A stretch of 25,255 nucleotides of DNA, from assembly GCA_038230775.1 (NCBI GenBank), contig JBBRMQ010000030.1:1-25255 (forward strand), given 5' to 3'. Both the position numbers and the translations under genes were made by a program. The notes beneath the pieces are model-generated. The model was not told the origin of the DNA. It did not search any database and worked only from the letters and a program-made list of their open reading frames with translations. Below, one piece after another: positions 7,541 to 17,200 of the stretch. Every line of letters begins with the position of its first letter. The first letter of the stretch is position 1. This DNA comes from JBBRMQ01 sp038230775 (lineage in GTDB: Bacteria > Acidobacteriota > Thermoanaerobaculia > Gp7-AA8).

Positions 7541-7620
7541 TAGAATACGTGAAGGTTGGCGCTGGGAATCGAGGTTCCGCAGGCGCTGTTCGATCGGACG
7601 TTAACCCGTTAACAGGAGGA
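7541..7620 (+). promoter_or_regulatory. 5' region of the DUF1573 gene: possible -10, paired GTTAAC sites and strong RBS
   Basis: TAGAAT at 7541-7546 is a possible -10; the complementary strand reads TATTCT and could serve mpl. Two GTTAAC palindromes separated by CC (7600-7613) form a near-perfect dyad directly before the Shine-Dalgarno AGGAGGA (7614-7620), 9 nt from the ATG at 7630. The dyad could be an operator or a translational control element. This is one of the few canonical ribosome-binding sites in the window and it fixes the start. Confidence 0.45.
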
Positions 7621-7629
7621 TTTCCAAAC

Positions 7630-8757
7630 ATGTCGTCCAAGCGCATTCTCGTCGTCGCGCTGAGCGTTTTCGCCACGCTGACCGCCTCGGCAGCGACCAC
7701 GAAGACGAAAAAGACCACGACCACGACAAAGAAAACCGTCCAGACGGTCGCGAAGGAACCCGCCGCCCCCAGGCTGACGATCGTCGAGCCCGTCAAGGAA
7801 TACGGCACCGTAGCGAAGGGCGAGAAGCTCGACTGGTCGTTCGTGGTGAAGAACACCGGCACCAGCGACCTGCAGATCATCGCGGCGCGCCCGTCCTGCG
7901 GCTGCACGATCGCCGACTTCGACAAAGTCATCAAACCCGGCGAGACCGGCAAGGTCTCCGCCCACATCGACACCACCGCGTTCTCGGGCCCGATCAGCAA
8001 GACGGTGACGCTCGAGACCAACGACCCCATCACGCCGACCTCGATGCTCACCCTGCACGCTCTCGTGCAGCCGTACGTCGAGGCTTACCCGGCCGGCTAC
8101 GTCCGCTTCAACCTCCTGCAGGGCGACACGGACACCCAGGCGGTCACGCTCTACTCCGACGAGGATGAGCCGTTCGAGATCAAGAACATCGAAGTGCCCT
8201 CCGGCAACTGGCTGAAGGTCACCTCCGACAAGATCACCGACGAGACCCAGCGCGCACCCGGCGTCGGCAAGGCAGGCCAGGCTCAGTACAAGATCAACGT
8301 CGTCGCCGGTGGACCGGACGCGAAGACCGGACCTCTCAGCGACAAGATCCACATCGTCACGAACTCGAAGCATCAGCCGGATTACTGGATCTCGGTGACG
8401 GGCGTGGTTCGTCCGACATTCCGCGTGGAGCCGACCGTGCTGAACTTCGGCGAAGTCGCGCCGACCGACGCCGCCGCCACGCGCTCGGTGCTCGTGCACT
8501 CGAACGACCTCAAGATGCCGGAGCGCTTCTCGGTGACCAAGGTCGAGTCCTCGACTCCGTCCATCATGACGTCCTACAAGGCCGGCGTGCAGAAGGGCGA
8601 TTACGAGATCACGGCCCAGGTCGCGAGAGACGCCAAGCCCGGCGACATCGACGGCACGGTCAAGATCTACACGACTGACAGGGTGAACCCGGTGGTCACG
8701 GTTCCGGTGAAGGCCACGGTCAAGCCTACGGTGAGCGCCAGCGCAACCTCGAAGTAA
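7630..8757 (+). CDS. Secreted DUF1573 domain protein
   Basis: 375 residues from the ATG set by AGGAGGA. A signal peptide (MSSKRILVVALSVFATLTASAA) is followed by a Thr/Lys-rich linker to about residue 45. The DUF1573 domain (about 50-145) has the hallmark YGTVAKGEKLDWSFVVKNTG, the cysteine motif RPSCGCTIADF and the TLETNDP strand. Two further Ig-like beta domains follow; the third repeats the pattern at VLNFGEVAPTDAAATRSVLV. Such ASH/MSP-like domains are common in exported proteins of Bacteroidetes and Acidobacteria, but no biochemical role is established. It is monocistronic, with its own terminator. Confidence 0.85.
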   Translation: MSSKRILVVALSVFATLTASAATTKTKKTTTTTKKTVQTVAKEPAAPRLTIVEPVKEYGTVAKGEKLDWSFVVKNTGTSDLQIIAARPSCGCTIADFDKVIKPGETGKVSAHIDTTAFSGPISKTVTLETNDPITPTSMLTLHALVQPYVEAYPAGYVRFNLLQGDTDTQAVTLYSDEDEPFEIKNIEVPSGNWLKVTSDKITDETQRAPGVGKAGQAQYKINVVAGGPDAKTGPLSDKIHIVTNSKHQPDYWISVTGVVRPTFRVEPTVLNFGEVAPTDAAATRSVLVHSNDLKMPERFSVTKVESSTPSIMTSYKAGVQKGDYEITAQVARDAKPGDIDGTVKIYTTDRVNPVVTVPVKATVKPTVSASATSK

Positions 8758-8780
8758 TCCAATTCGAATTCGTGATTAGA

Positions 8781-8809
8781 GGACGGGCTTTGGCCCGTCC
8801 CTTTTTTTT
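8781..8809 (+). terminator. Intrinsic terminator of the DUF1573 gene
   Basis: Perfect 8-bp GC-rich stem GGACGGGC / GCCCGTCC (8781-8788, 8793-8800) with loop TTTG, followed by C and eight T (8802-8809). It lies 23 nt after the stop codon. The best terminator in the window. Confidence 0.93.
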
Positions 8810-8832
8810 GGGTCAATCTTGAGGCGACAGCC

Positions 8833-8910
8833 AGGTGTGGGGCCAGCCCTCCGGCTGGCCCTTGCCAGTCAGAGGACTGGCACCACACTTCGGCGGCCTG
8901 GGAGGCCGCC
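8833..8910. repeat. Three-way-junction hairpin element plus an adjoining hairpin
   Basis: An outer stem GTGTGG / CCACAC (8835-8840, 8883-8888) encloses two perfect 8-bp hairpins: GGCCAGCC-CTCC-GGCTGGCC (8841-8860) and TGCCAGTC-AGAG-GACTGGCA (8863-8882), with no unpaired bases except CT between them. A third perfect hairpin GGCGGCCT-GGG-AGGCCGCC follows (8892-8910). It lies in the convergent gap between the DUF1573 gene and the methyltransferase gene. A related element is at 19392-19443. Probably a dispersed intergenic repeat that could stop or protect transcripts from both sides. Confidence 0.8.
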
Positions 8911-8966
8911 TCCTCGGTTACACCCTTGCGCCGGTGCTCGCGATCGAACGCGATCACGGCAGTTTT

Positions 8967-8987
8967 ATCCCGAGCGCAGCGAGGGAT
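8967..8987. repeat. Small REP-like palindrome (ATCCC...GGGAT)
   Basis: ATCCC (8967-8971) and GGGAT (8983-8987) flank GAGCGCAGCGA. It has the appearance of a dispersed GC-rich REP-type word in the same non-coding gap. The remainder of 8911-9043 shows no gene and no other clear structure. Confidence 0.4.
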
Positions 8988-9043
8988 CTTTGGAGCAGCA
9001 GCGCGACATGAGAATGTCTCGCGAACGCTCCGAAGATCAGAAA

Positions 9044-9679
9044 TCAGCGAAGGACCGAGATCCCGGTCCCGTCGCCGAGCGGCAGAATGACGGTGGTCAA
9101 TCGCGGGTCGGTGGTGATCCGCTGATTGAACCTGCGCAGCGCGCTCGTCGAGTCGTCGTTGACGCCGTCCGCGACCTTGCCACCCCATAAGAGGTTGTCG
9201 CAGACGATCATCGCGCCCGGCCCAAGCTTTGGAAACACACAATCGAGATAGGACTCGTACTCGCTCTTTACGCAGTCGATGAAGACGAAGTCGAAGGGAC
9301 CGGCGAGGCGCGGAATGACGTCCAGCGCCGCGCCATGATGGAAGCGCACTTCACACTTCAAGTCTGCTTCCGACGCGAACTGCTTCGCGGTGGCGAGGAT
9401 CTTCGGGTCGATCTCGATCGTCTCGAGCGTTCCCTGGAGCTCACGTCCCATGACCACGACGGAGTATCCGATGTTCGTCCCCACCTCGAGGATGTGTCGA
9501 GGCTTCACCGCGCGAACGAGGATTCGCAGCAGGTGAGCGACTTCCGCGTCGGCGATCGGGTGCTTGTTCTCCGCCGCGAACTGCTCCATGCGCTCGAGCA
9601 GTGGGTCGCGAGTAGGAGTGAGAGTCTCGAGGTAGGAGGCCTGCGCAGACTTCAGGATTGCGTCGCTGCGGGATTTCAC
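9044..9679 (-). CDS. SAM-dependent O-methyltransferase (family 3 / TrmR-like)
   Basis: 211 residues from a GTG at 9679. The frame is open further upstream, but that part overlaps the prfA 3' end and the heptad repeat. Motif I is ILEVGTNIGYSVV; the acidic end of strand 2 is TIEIDPK. FDFVFIDCVKSEYESYL and VCDNLLWGGKVADG are the metal and substrate motifs of catechol/caffeoyl-CoA-type O-methyltransferases. Bacterial relatives include B. subtilis YrrM (TrmR), which methylates 5-hydroxyuridine in tRNA; that function is possible but unproven here. An extended -10 (TGG-TAGCAT) lies exactly 7 nt before the GTG, with no Shine-Dalgarno, which supports this start as leaderless. Confidence 0.88.
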   Translation of the reverse strand: MKSRSDAILKSAQASYLETLTPTRDPLLERMEQFAAENKHPIADAEVAHLLRILVRAVKPRHILEVGTNIGYSVVVMGRELQGTLETIEIDPKILATAKQFASEADLKCEVRFHHGAALDVIPRLAGPFDFVFIDCVKSEYESYLDCVFPKLGPGAMIVCDNLLWGGKVADGVNDDSTSALRRFNQRITTDPRLTTVILPLGDGTGISVLR

Positions 9680-9686
9680 GGGCGCG

Positions 9687-9695
9687 ATGCTACCA
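9687..9695 (-). promoter_or_regulatory. Extended -10 promoter (TGGTAGCAT) for the O-methyltransferase
   Basis: TGG followed by TAGCAT on the minus strand, 7 nt before the GTG start. Spacing and an extended -10 without -35 fit a leaderless transcript beginning at the start codon. Confidence 0.5.
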
Positions 9696-9713
9696 GTAGA
9701 AAATCTGAATGAA

Positions 9714-9734
9714 GAAATTCGAAATTCGAAATTC
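9714..9734. repeat. Three tandem GAAATTC heptamers
   Basis: Three exact copies of GAAATTC. The flanks CTGAAT (9705-9710) and ATTCAG (9730-9735) form a 6-bp dyad around the repeat. It lies between the prfA stop and the methyltransferase promoter. A small member of the heptad-repeat class seen at 3236, 6010 and 14189; the word is close to GAATTTC at 14196-14209. Confidence 0.8.
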
Positions 9735-9740
9735 AGTTTC

Positions 9741-10820
<1,080 letters not shown>

Positions 10821-10896
10821 AAAGAAAAAAGCTGTTGGCCGCTCGCGATCGGCTGCGAGGGGGATCCCATCAGCCGATCGCGAGCATCCAACAGCT
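10821..10896 (-). terminator. Long terminator-like hairpin immediately before prfA
   Basis: Arms 10830-10855 and 10871-10896 are 26 nt with 24 complementary positions and a 15-nt loop. On the minus strand the stem is followed by a run of six T including the last stem base, then CTTT and the prfA ATG. It starts 3 nt past the DUF1385 stop codon. Formally an intrinsic terminator for rpmE-DUF1385, it is placed so that prfA translation begins 9 nt after the stem. It could be an attenuator for RF1; this is inference. Confidence 0.8.
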
Positions 10897-10899
10897 TAA

Positions 10900-11922
10900 C
10901 TAGGCGACTGCGACTTGAGAAGGCTCGATGACGTCGTACGCCAGAGCGGTCTTCAATGCGGTGATCGCGACTTCGAGCTGCGAGTCGTCGGGCTCTTTCG
11001 TCGTGATCATCTGCAGCCACATGCCGGGGCGTGTCATCACGCGGCACACCGGATTCGTGAGGTGGCGTGCGGAGAAGCGGATGATCTCGTACGCGATGCC
11101 GGCGATGAGCGGCAGCAGGACGACGCGCGCCAGGAACTTCACGAAGAAGGGCACGGTCGACGGCACGAGCGAGAACACCACGATGGAGATCGCGAGCACG
11201 AACATCAGGAAGCTCGTGCCGCATCGCGGATGCAGCGTCGACTTCTTACGGGCGTTCTCGACGGTCAGCTCTTCGTTCGCCTCGTAGGTGTACACCGTCT
11301 TGTGCTCCGCACCGTGGTACTGGAACACGCGGCGGATGTCGTCCATGAACGAGATCGAGACGATGTAGACGAAGAAGAAGACCGCGCGGATGACGCCGTC
11401 GATCGCGTTGTACTCGAAGTTCGACATCGACGGCATGAGGAACCGGCGGATCAGGTTCGTGATCCCGAGCGGCGCGAGAATGAAGACGCCCACGCCGAGG
11501 ACCAGGGCCATGATCATCGAGCCGGCGACGGCCGCACTCGACATCTCCTGCTCCCCTTCCGCGTTCTCACTCGACACCGCGGCCGAGTAGTTGAGCGCGC
11601 GGATCCCGAGAATCAGAGACTGGATCAGAACGACCGATCCGCGAAGGACGGGGATCTTCAGGAACGGGTACTTCGTCGTCACGGAGACGAGCTTGTCCTG
11701 CTTGATCGCAACGTTGCCATTCGCCTGGCGAACGGCGACCGAGTAGCCGGTGAGCGAGCGCATCATCACGCCCTCCAGCACCGCCTGACCACCGATCAGC
11801 ATGTCGACGTTTCGGTCGGCTGTGGCGGCCGCGGGCATGGCGGAGGTCAACCCGTTCGTGACGGCGCCGAAAGCGCCCATGAGAATCCTGGCCGAACCCG
11901 TCCACGCCGAGCGGAGGGACAT
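10900..11922 (-). CDS. DUF1385 (YqhQ-like) membrane protein
   Basis: 340 residues. Conserved family blocks are visible: IGGQAVLEGVMMRS (about 43-56), VFQYHGAEHKTVYTYE, STLHPRCGTSFLMF and TNPVCRVMTRPGMWLQ. Hydrophobic segments occur near GSVVLIQSLILGI, MIMALVLGVGVFILAPLGI, AVFFFVYIVSISF, FLMFVLAISIVVFSLV and VVLLPLIAGIAYEII, giving about four to five membrane spans. The His/Glu/Cys residues in HGAEHK and HPRCG look like a metal or catalytic site, but the function of the family is unknown. Its ATG abuts the rpmE stop (TAAATG), so the two are translationally coupled. Confidence 0.9.
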   Translation of the reverse strand: MSLRSAWTGSARILMGAFGAVTNGLTSAMPAAATADRNVDMLIGGQAVLEGVMMRSLTGYSVAVRQANGNVAIKQDKLVSVTTKYPFLKIPVLRGSVVLIQSLILGIRALNYSAAVSSENAEGEQEMSSAAVAGSMIMALVLGVGVFILAPLGITNLIRRFLMPSMSNFEYNAIDGVIRAVFFFVYIVSISFMDDIRRVFQYHGAEHKTVYTYEANEELTVENARKKSTLHPRCGTSFLMFVLAISIVVFSLVPSTVPFFVKFLARVVLLPLIAGIAYEIIRFSARHLTNPVCRVMTRPGMWLQMITTKEPDDSQLEVAITALKTALAYDVIEPSQVAVA

Positions 11923-12153
11923 TTACTTCTTCGCCCCTGCGGCCGGAGCCGGCGCCTTCTTCGCGAAGCGCTGCTTGAAGCGATCGATGCGGCCTGCCGA
12001 ATCGACGAGCTTCTGCTTGCCGGTGAAGAAGGGATGGCACTTGGAGCAAATCTCCAGGCGGAGCTCTTTCTTCGTCGAGCCCGTCATGAAGGTCTCGCCG
12101 CACGCGCAGTGGACCTGGACTTGCTGGTATTGCGGATGGATCTCTGTTTTCAT
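11923..12153 (-). CDS. rpmE: 50S ribosomal protein L31, zinc-binding form
   Basis: 76 residues. MKTEIHPQYQ is the typical start, and cysteines C16, C18, C36 and C39 form the zinc ribbon of C+ L31. LVDSAGRIDRFKQRF is the conserved C-terminal block, followed by an Ala/Pro/Lys tail. L31 sits at the central protuberance and bridges the subunits. A Shine-Dalgarno-like GAGGT precedes the ATG by about 7 nt. First gene of the rpmE-DUF1385(-prfA) operon. Having the zinc form suggests a possible zinc-free paralogue elsewhere. Confidence 0.96.
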   Translation of the reverse strand: MKTEIHPQYQQVQVHCACGETFMTGSTKKELRLEICSKCHPFFTGKQKLVDSAGRIDRFKQRFAKKAPAPAAGAKK

Positions 12154-12182
12154 GAACTTACCTCAGATGTTGATGTAGCGCG

Positions 12183-12503
12183 ATGGGTAACGGCGAGTCT
12201 ATGCGAAAAATTCTGGACCGCTCCGCTGAGACCCGGTTGCCCCGCCTGCTGGCGATCATTCTCCTGCTGGTCAGCCTGATGATGTTCGCACAACTGGTGA
12301 ACGTCGCGCTCGTGCTCGCTCGCGGTGGCAACGCTCCGCCACGGTCGTGGATGTTTCCGCTGACGATCATGGCGACGGGAGCGATCCTCATGTGGCTGCT
12401 GACACGCAAAGGCCTCGCACTTCAGCTCTACGTCGCGGCCTTCGCGCTCTGGCTGCTGACGACGGGCTATTACCTCGCGAACCTGCGGGCGATGCTGCCT
12501 TAA
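12183..12503 (+). CDS. Small membrane protein, family not recognised
   Basis: 106 residues, or 100 from the second ATG at 12201 (MRKILDRSAETRLP); neither start has a Shine-Dalgarno. Three hydrophobic helices: LLAIILLLVSLMMFAQLVNVALVL, MFPLTIMATGAILMWLL and LQLYVAAFALWLLTTGYYLA. They are preceded by a basic N-terminal region and joined by RGGNAPPRS and TRKG loops. I do not recognise a family. It starts divergently from rpmE, and its TAA stop shares the tetranucleotide TTAA (12500-12503) with the stop of the convergent pit gene. That tight fit and the hydrophobic pattern favour a real gene. Confidence 0.65.
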   Translation: MGNGESMRKILDRSAETRLPRLLAIILLLVSLMMFAQLVNVALVLARGGNAPPRSWMFPLTIMATGAILMWLLTRKGLALQLYVAAFALWLLTTGYYLANLRAMLP

Positions 12504-13504
12504 CTCGCGCCGAAGAAGCGTGCGATCACAAACGTCAGGGCGCCGATCATCGCCGCCATCGGAATCGTCAGCACCCAGGCCCAGACGATCTGTCCCGCAA
12601 CTCCCCAGCGGACCGCGGACATCCGGCGAGTGGCGCCGACGCCGACGATCGATCCGGTGATCGCGTGCGTCGTGCTGACCGGGATGCCGAAGTGGGTCGC
12701 GGTGAAGATCGCGATGGCCGCGCCGGTCTCCGCGGCGAAGCCGCCGACCGGCTGCAGTTTCGTGATCCGGGAGCCCATCGTGTGGATGATCCGCCAACCG
12801 CCGAAAAGCGTGCCGAGTCCGATGGCGGCATGCGCAGCGAGGATGACCCACATCGGAATCTCGAATGTTTTGAGGTAACCGGCGGTCACCAGCACTCCCG
12901 CGATGATGCCCATCGTCTTCTGCGCGTCATTCGTCCCGTGGCTGAGACTGAAGAGCGCGGCGGAAAATAGCTGCAGTCGCCGGAACCACTTGTCGACGCG
13001 CTGCGGGACGAAGTTCCGGAAGATCCAGAAGGTGGCGGTCATCAGCGTCAGCCCGGCCAACATGCCGAGGAGCGGCGAGACGATGATGAAGATGAGGGTC
13101 TTGGTCCAGCCCGACGGAATGATGACGCCGAGCGAAAGTGTGCGCGCGATCGCGGCGCCCGCATAGCCGCCGATGAGCGCGTGCGATGAACTGGTCGGCA
13201 ATCCGGAGTACCAGGTGATGAGATCCCACACGATGGCGCCGACCAGTCCCGCAAAGATGACGCCGAACGTCACCGCGGCGAGATCGATCATGCCTTTGCC
13301 CATCGTCTTGGCGACGGCGGTGCCGAAGCCGAAAGCGGCGACGAAGTTGAAGAATGCCGCCCAGACCACCGCCTGCCCGGGCGAGAGAACGCGTGTGGAC
13401 ACCACGGTGGCGATCGAGTTGGCAGCGTCGTGGAAGCCGTTGATGAAGTCGAACGTGAGCGCGACGGCGATCAGGCCGACGACGATCATCAGGGTCGATG
13501 ACAT
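12500..13504 (-). CDS. pit: PiT-family inorganic phosphate permease
   Basis: 334 residues with about ten hydrophobic segments. PHO4-family signatures are clear: FDFINGFHDAANSIATVVST near the N terminus, GLPTSSSHALIGGYAGAA, LSHGTNDAQKTMGIIAG after the cytoplasmic loop, and GIPVSTTHAITGSIVGVG. The two inverted halves typical of the fold are visible. It takes up phosphate, usually as a metal-phosphate complex with protons, across the inner membrane. It is the second gene of an operon with DUF47: the ATG overlaps the DUF47 stop by one base (TGATG). This DUF47-Pit pairing is widespread. Confidence 0.95.
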   Translation of the reverse strand: MSSTLMIVVGLIAVALTFDFINGFHDAANSIATVVSTRVLSPGQAVVWAAFFNFVAAFGFGTAVAKTMGKGMIDLAAVTFGVIFAGLVGAIVWDLITWYSGLPTSSSHALIGGYAGAAIARTLSLGVIIPSGWTKTLIFIIVSPLLGMLAGLTLMTATFWIFRNFVPQRVDKWFRRLQLFSAALFSLSHGTNDAQKTMGIIAGVLVTAGYLKTFEIPMWVILAAHAAIGLGTLFGGWRIIHTMGSRITKLQPVGGFAAETGAAIAIFTATHFGIPVSTTHAITGSIVGVGATRRMSAVRWGVAGQIVWAWVLTIPMAAMIGALTFVIARFFGAS

Positions 13505-14121
13505 CAGCCGTTCTTCACGACAATATTTTCGAGGAGGTTGGCGACGTCTTCACAGCGGTCCGTCGCGCTCTCCAGGAGATCGAGGATTTCTTTCCACTTC
13601 ATGACCGCGATCGGATCCTTCTCTTCCTCGAAGAGCTGGCCGACCGCGCGCTGGTGAATGCGATCGCCCTCGTTCTCCAGGCGGTTGATCTCCACGGTGC
13701 GCTCGAGCACTCCGGTCTTCCGTTCGAGCGCCTCGACCGCGTTGCGGACCTCGTCGGTCGAACTGGCGATGACGCGGATCATCTCGCGCACGCCCGGACG
13801 GACGGTGGTCACGTGATACAGCGGCACCAGGGCGGCGGCGTTGTCGATGGCGTCCATGACGTCGTCAAGCGCGCGGGCCAGCGCGTGAATGTCTTCGCGA
13901 TCCATCGGCGTGACGAACGTCTGATTCAGCCGTTTGATGATCTCGTGGGTCAGGAAATCGCACTTGTGCTCGACTTCCTTGATCTCGTGCGCCTTGTCGG
14001 CCACGGGCGGCTCGGAGGCGAACATCTGCTCGAGCAGCCGTGCACCGTTGCGAAGCTGATCCGCCATGGCGGCGAAGTCGGCGTAGAACTTCTCCTCACG
14101 CGGTATGAAACTGAAACGCAA
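13504..14121 (-). CDS. DUF47 / PhoU-like phosphate transport regulator
   Basis: 205 residues starting at a TTG (14121) that gives MRFSFIPREEKFYADF, matching the usual DUF47 N terminus. The frame is open further upstream without family sequence. The TTG has a strong Shine-Dalgarno GGGAGGAG with a 7-nt spacer. The protein is all-helical, with acidic metal-binding patterns such as KEVEHKCDFLTHEII, DREDIHALARALDDVMDAID and EINRLENEGDRIHQRA. DUF47 proteins resemble PhoU and are paired with PiT permeases, probably controlling their activity. First gene of the operon. Confidence 0.92.
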   Translation of the reverse strand: MRFSFIPREEKFYADFAAMADQLRNGARLLEQMFASEPPVADKAHEIKEVEHKCDFLTHEIIKRLNQTFVTPMDREDIHALARALDDVMDAIDNAAALVPLYHVTTVRPGVREMIRVIASSTDEVRNAVEALERKTGVLERTVEINRLENEGDRIHQRAVGQLFEEEKDPIAVMKWKEILDLLESATDRCEDVANLLENIVVKNG

Positions 14122-14128
14122 TGGCGAG

Positions 14129-14154
14129 CTCCTCCCGAAGGCGGCCGGATTGTA
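14129..14154 (-). promoter_or_regulatory. Promoter -10 (TACAAT) and Shine-Dalgarno for the DUF47-pit operon
   Basis: TACAAT at 14154-14149 is followed by a short leader carrying GGGAGGAG (14136-14129), 7 nt before the TTG. The contrast with the leaderless genes nearby is clear. No -35 consensus. Confidence 0.55.
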
Positions 14155-14188
14155 GCGTAGCGGTAGGAACACCGCCGAGAGAAAGATC

Positions 14189-14289
14189 GAATGAAGAATT
14201 TCGAATTTCGAATGAAGAATTGAGAATCAGGGAGCTTCTTCTTCTTGATTCTTCATTCCTCATTCGAACTCCCTTCATTCCTGCTTCAT
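14189..14289. repeat. Heptad-repeat inverted repeat (GAATxxx / xxxATTC words)
   Basis: Left arm: consecutive 7-mers GAATGAA, GAATTTC, GAATTTC, GAATGAA, GAATTGA, GAATCAG (14189-14230). Right arm: TTGATTC, TTCATTC, CTCATTC (14245-14265), then less regular CTTCATTC copies reaching the kinase stop codon. The arms are complementary with mismatches. It separates the kinase stop from the DUF47 promoter and has the same build as the elements at 3236 and 6010. Confidence 0.8.
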
Positions 14290-17200
14290 TCACGGCAGCG
14301 GCAGGTTCACGGTGAAGGTCGCGCCTTGTCCCTCTTCGCTGGCGACGGAGATCGCGCCGTTGTGCGCCTCGATGATCGCTTTGGCGATGTAGAGCCCGAG
14401 GCCGAGGCCGCCGTAGTAGCGGCTGGAAACGTTGCGGGCGCGATGAAATCGCTCGAACAGCTTCGGAATCTCGTCGGTCGGAATGCCGATGCCGTGGTCG
14501 ATGACCTGGGTCAACATCTGATGATCGACGACCGTCGCCCGCAGCTCGATCTCCGTCGACTCCGCCGAGTACTTGATCGCATTCGAGAGCAGGTTGTCGA
14601 TGACCTGGCGCATCCGGTCGGGATCGACGTTGAGCATGACTTCGCCGACGGTGACGTCGAACGTGATCTTCCGCGCGGGATTCTGCACTCGGAACGCGGA
14701 TGCCCGGCGATCGAGGAAGTCGCGCCAGCGCACGGGTTGCGGATCAATCTGCAGGCGGTTGGTCTCGATTCGCGACACATCGAGCAACTCGGTGATGAGG
14801 CCCATCATCCGCTCGATCTCGCCGAGGACGGCGTTGAGGTAGGTGGAGTGATCGGCCATGCTCTTGTCTTCGATCGTCTGCGCGAGCAACTGCGTGTAGC
14901 CCTTGATCGTCGTCAGTGGCGTGCGCAGTTCGTGCGACGCCACGGAGAGGAATTCGTCCTTCTTGCGGTCGAGCTCCTGCAGCGCCGTGATGTCGCGCAT
15001 GACGAGGACCGCGCCGACGATTCCGTTGCTCTCGATCGGCGCGGCCGCGATTGACAGGTCGAGGTCTTTGCCGCTCAACAGGTGCCGTCCGATCGCGAGG
15101 TAGTCGGGAACGGTCATGCCGCGCAGTGCGCGCGAGTACGGGAGGTCATCGCGCGGAATGAATCGCCCGTCGGGATAGCGAAGATTGAACCGGTCGAATG
15201 ATCCCGCCTCGACGGCTTCGGTGCGTGAACCAAGGCCAAACATCGTGAGCGCGGCCTGATTCACGTCGACCACGGTGCCGTTCGCGTCATACACCCACAG
15301 CGCGTCGGTCATGGAGCCGAGGATGGAGTCGAGCCGGGCGGAGCGTTCGGCCATCATCTGAGCGAGCGCTTCGATCTCACGCTTGGCCACAACCTGATCG
15401 GTGACGTCCTGAATCAGAATCGTGATGCTCTGCGTGATGCCGGAGAACCGGCCGCGCACCGCGGACACGATGCGATTGACGTAGACGGGACCGGGTTGCC
15501 TCGCGGGCTGCCTCGCGATCTGCACCGCTTCGTCGAAGCGCATCTCGCCGGACTCGGCGACCTGCTTCAGCATGCGCTCCCATCCGGGGATCACTTCCTC
15601 GACGCGCAGTCCGATGACGCGCGTGTCGGGCGCGATCTTGCCGAAGTACTCGGCGAAATCGAGCCAGCGTGCGTTCGCCAGCTCGAAGCGCAGCTCGTCG
15701 GCGGAGATGACGGCGACGCCGATGGGCGCCGTCTCCAGCACGGCCTCGAATCGCACGCGCGCGTCCACCTCGCGGCGCGCCAGCTCTTCCGCCGCGCGAT
15801 GACCTTCGAGCGACATGCGTGTCAATTGATGGATGTGGCTCGCGGCGCCGAGGCGGTCGGCGACCGACTGCACGAACTCGAGGTCTTCCGCGTCGAAGTT
15901 GCGGTTGTCGTCAGCGCGCGCCACGACGATCGCACCGATGCGGTCGCCGTACGACTCGATCGGCGACGCGATGAGGCTCTGCTCCTTCATCCGGGCGATG
16001 AGCGTCTTCTCTCCGTCATCGCGGCCGTAATCGACCACTGCATTTCCTTTGACGTCGGAGAAGAACAGCGGCCGTCCGATCTGAAAGACCGTTCCCGGGA
16101 TGCCTTCGCCGGGGTGATACGGATTGCGCACCACGTGCTGGCGGAAGGCTTGGAACGCCGGCGATTGCGCGGACAGTCCGACGAGCCGTAATTCGCCCGA
16201 TGGCGGATGGTAGAAGTAGATCATCGCCGAGCCGCCGATCGCTTCGGCGATGCGCCGCGCGGGCTCGTCGAGGTTCTCGATCGAGGCCTGTACGCTCACG
16301 GCCTGCAGGCCGATGTTCGCGAGACACTCGGCGTGACGCCGCCGGCGCGCTTCCCGATCGCGATTCAGACGATCTTCGACGACCTGGTCGGTGAGATCCT
16401 GAATGAGGATCGTGATGCTCTGCGTGATACCGGAAAACCGGCCGCGAACGGGCGAGATGATGCGGTTCACGTAACGCCGGCCGCGCGGTCCCGAAACCTC
16501 GATGGCCTCATCGAGACGCGTCTCTCCCGACTCGCCGACCTGCTTCAGCACCGACTCGAACTCGGGAATGACTTCGTCGGCGCGCAGGCCGACCATCTTG
16601 GTGTCGGGCGAGATCTTCTCGAACTGCGACGCGTACTCCACCCACCGCGCGTTGACCATCTCGAACCGCAGCTCGTCGGCGGAGACGACCGCGATGCCGA
16701 CCGGTGCGGTGTCGATGACCGCCTCGAAGCGCACGCGCGCATCGACCTCGCGCCGAGCCAGCTCTTCGGCCGCGCGATGACCGTCGAGCGACACGCGCGT
16801 GAGCTGATGAATGTGGCTCGCCGCGCCGATGCGCTCGGCCACCGACTGCGCGAACTCGAGGTCTTCGGCGTCGAAGTTCCGATCGGAGCTCGACTGCGAC
16901 ATGACCATCGCGCCGATGCGCTCGCCATACGCCTCGATCGAAACGGCAATCAGACTCTGCTCGTTGAGACTGCGCTTGACCGCGCGCTCTTCCTCGTCGC
17001 GCGCGAAGTCGAGGACGGCGTCGCCGCGGATGTCGTAGAAAAACAGCGGCCGGCCGATCTGGAAGACGGTTCCAGGCATGCCCTCACCGACTCGATACGG
17101 ATGCTTGGCGAAGTAGTCGCTGTATTGCGCGCTCTCGCTCGTTCCGGCGTATCCGACGAGATCGAGCATGCCCGTGGCCGCTCGATAGAAATAGATGCGG

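Noticed and set aside
6101..7543. 480-residue open frame antisense to mpl
   Set aside because: Mirror frame of a complete Mpl; no motif, no plausible start signal.
8667..9242. 191-residue minus frame across the convergent gap
   Set aside because: It crosses the DUF1573 terminator and hairpin element and overlaps both flanking genes out of frame.
10915..12279. 454-residue open frame antisense to DUF1385 and rpmE
   Set aside because: Extremely rich in Arg, His and Asp and spans two well-supported genes; a shadow frame.
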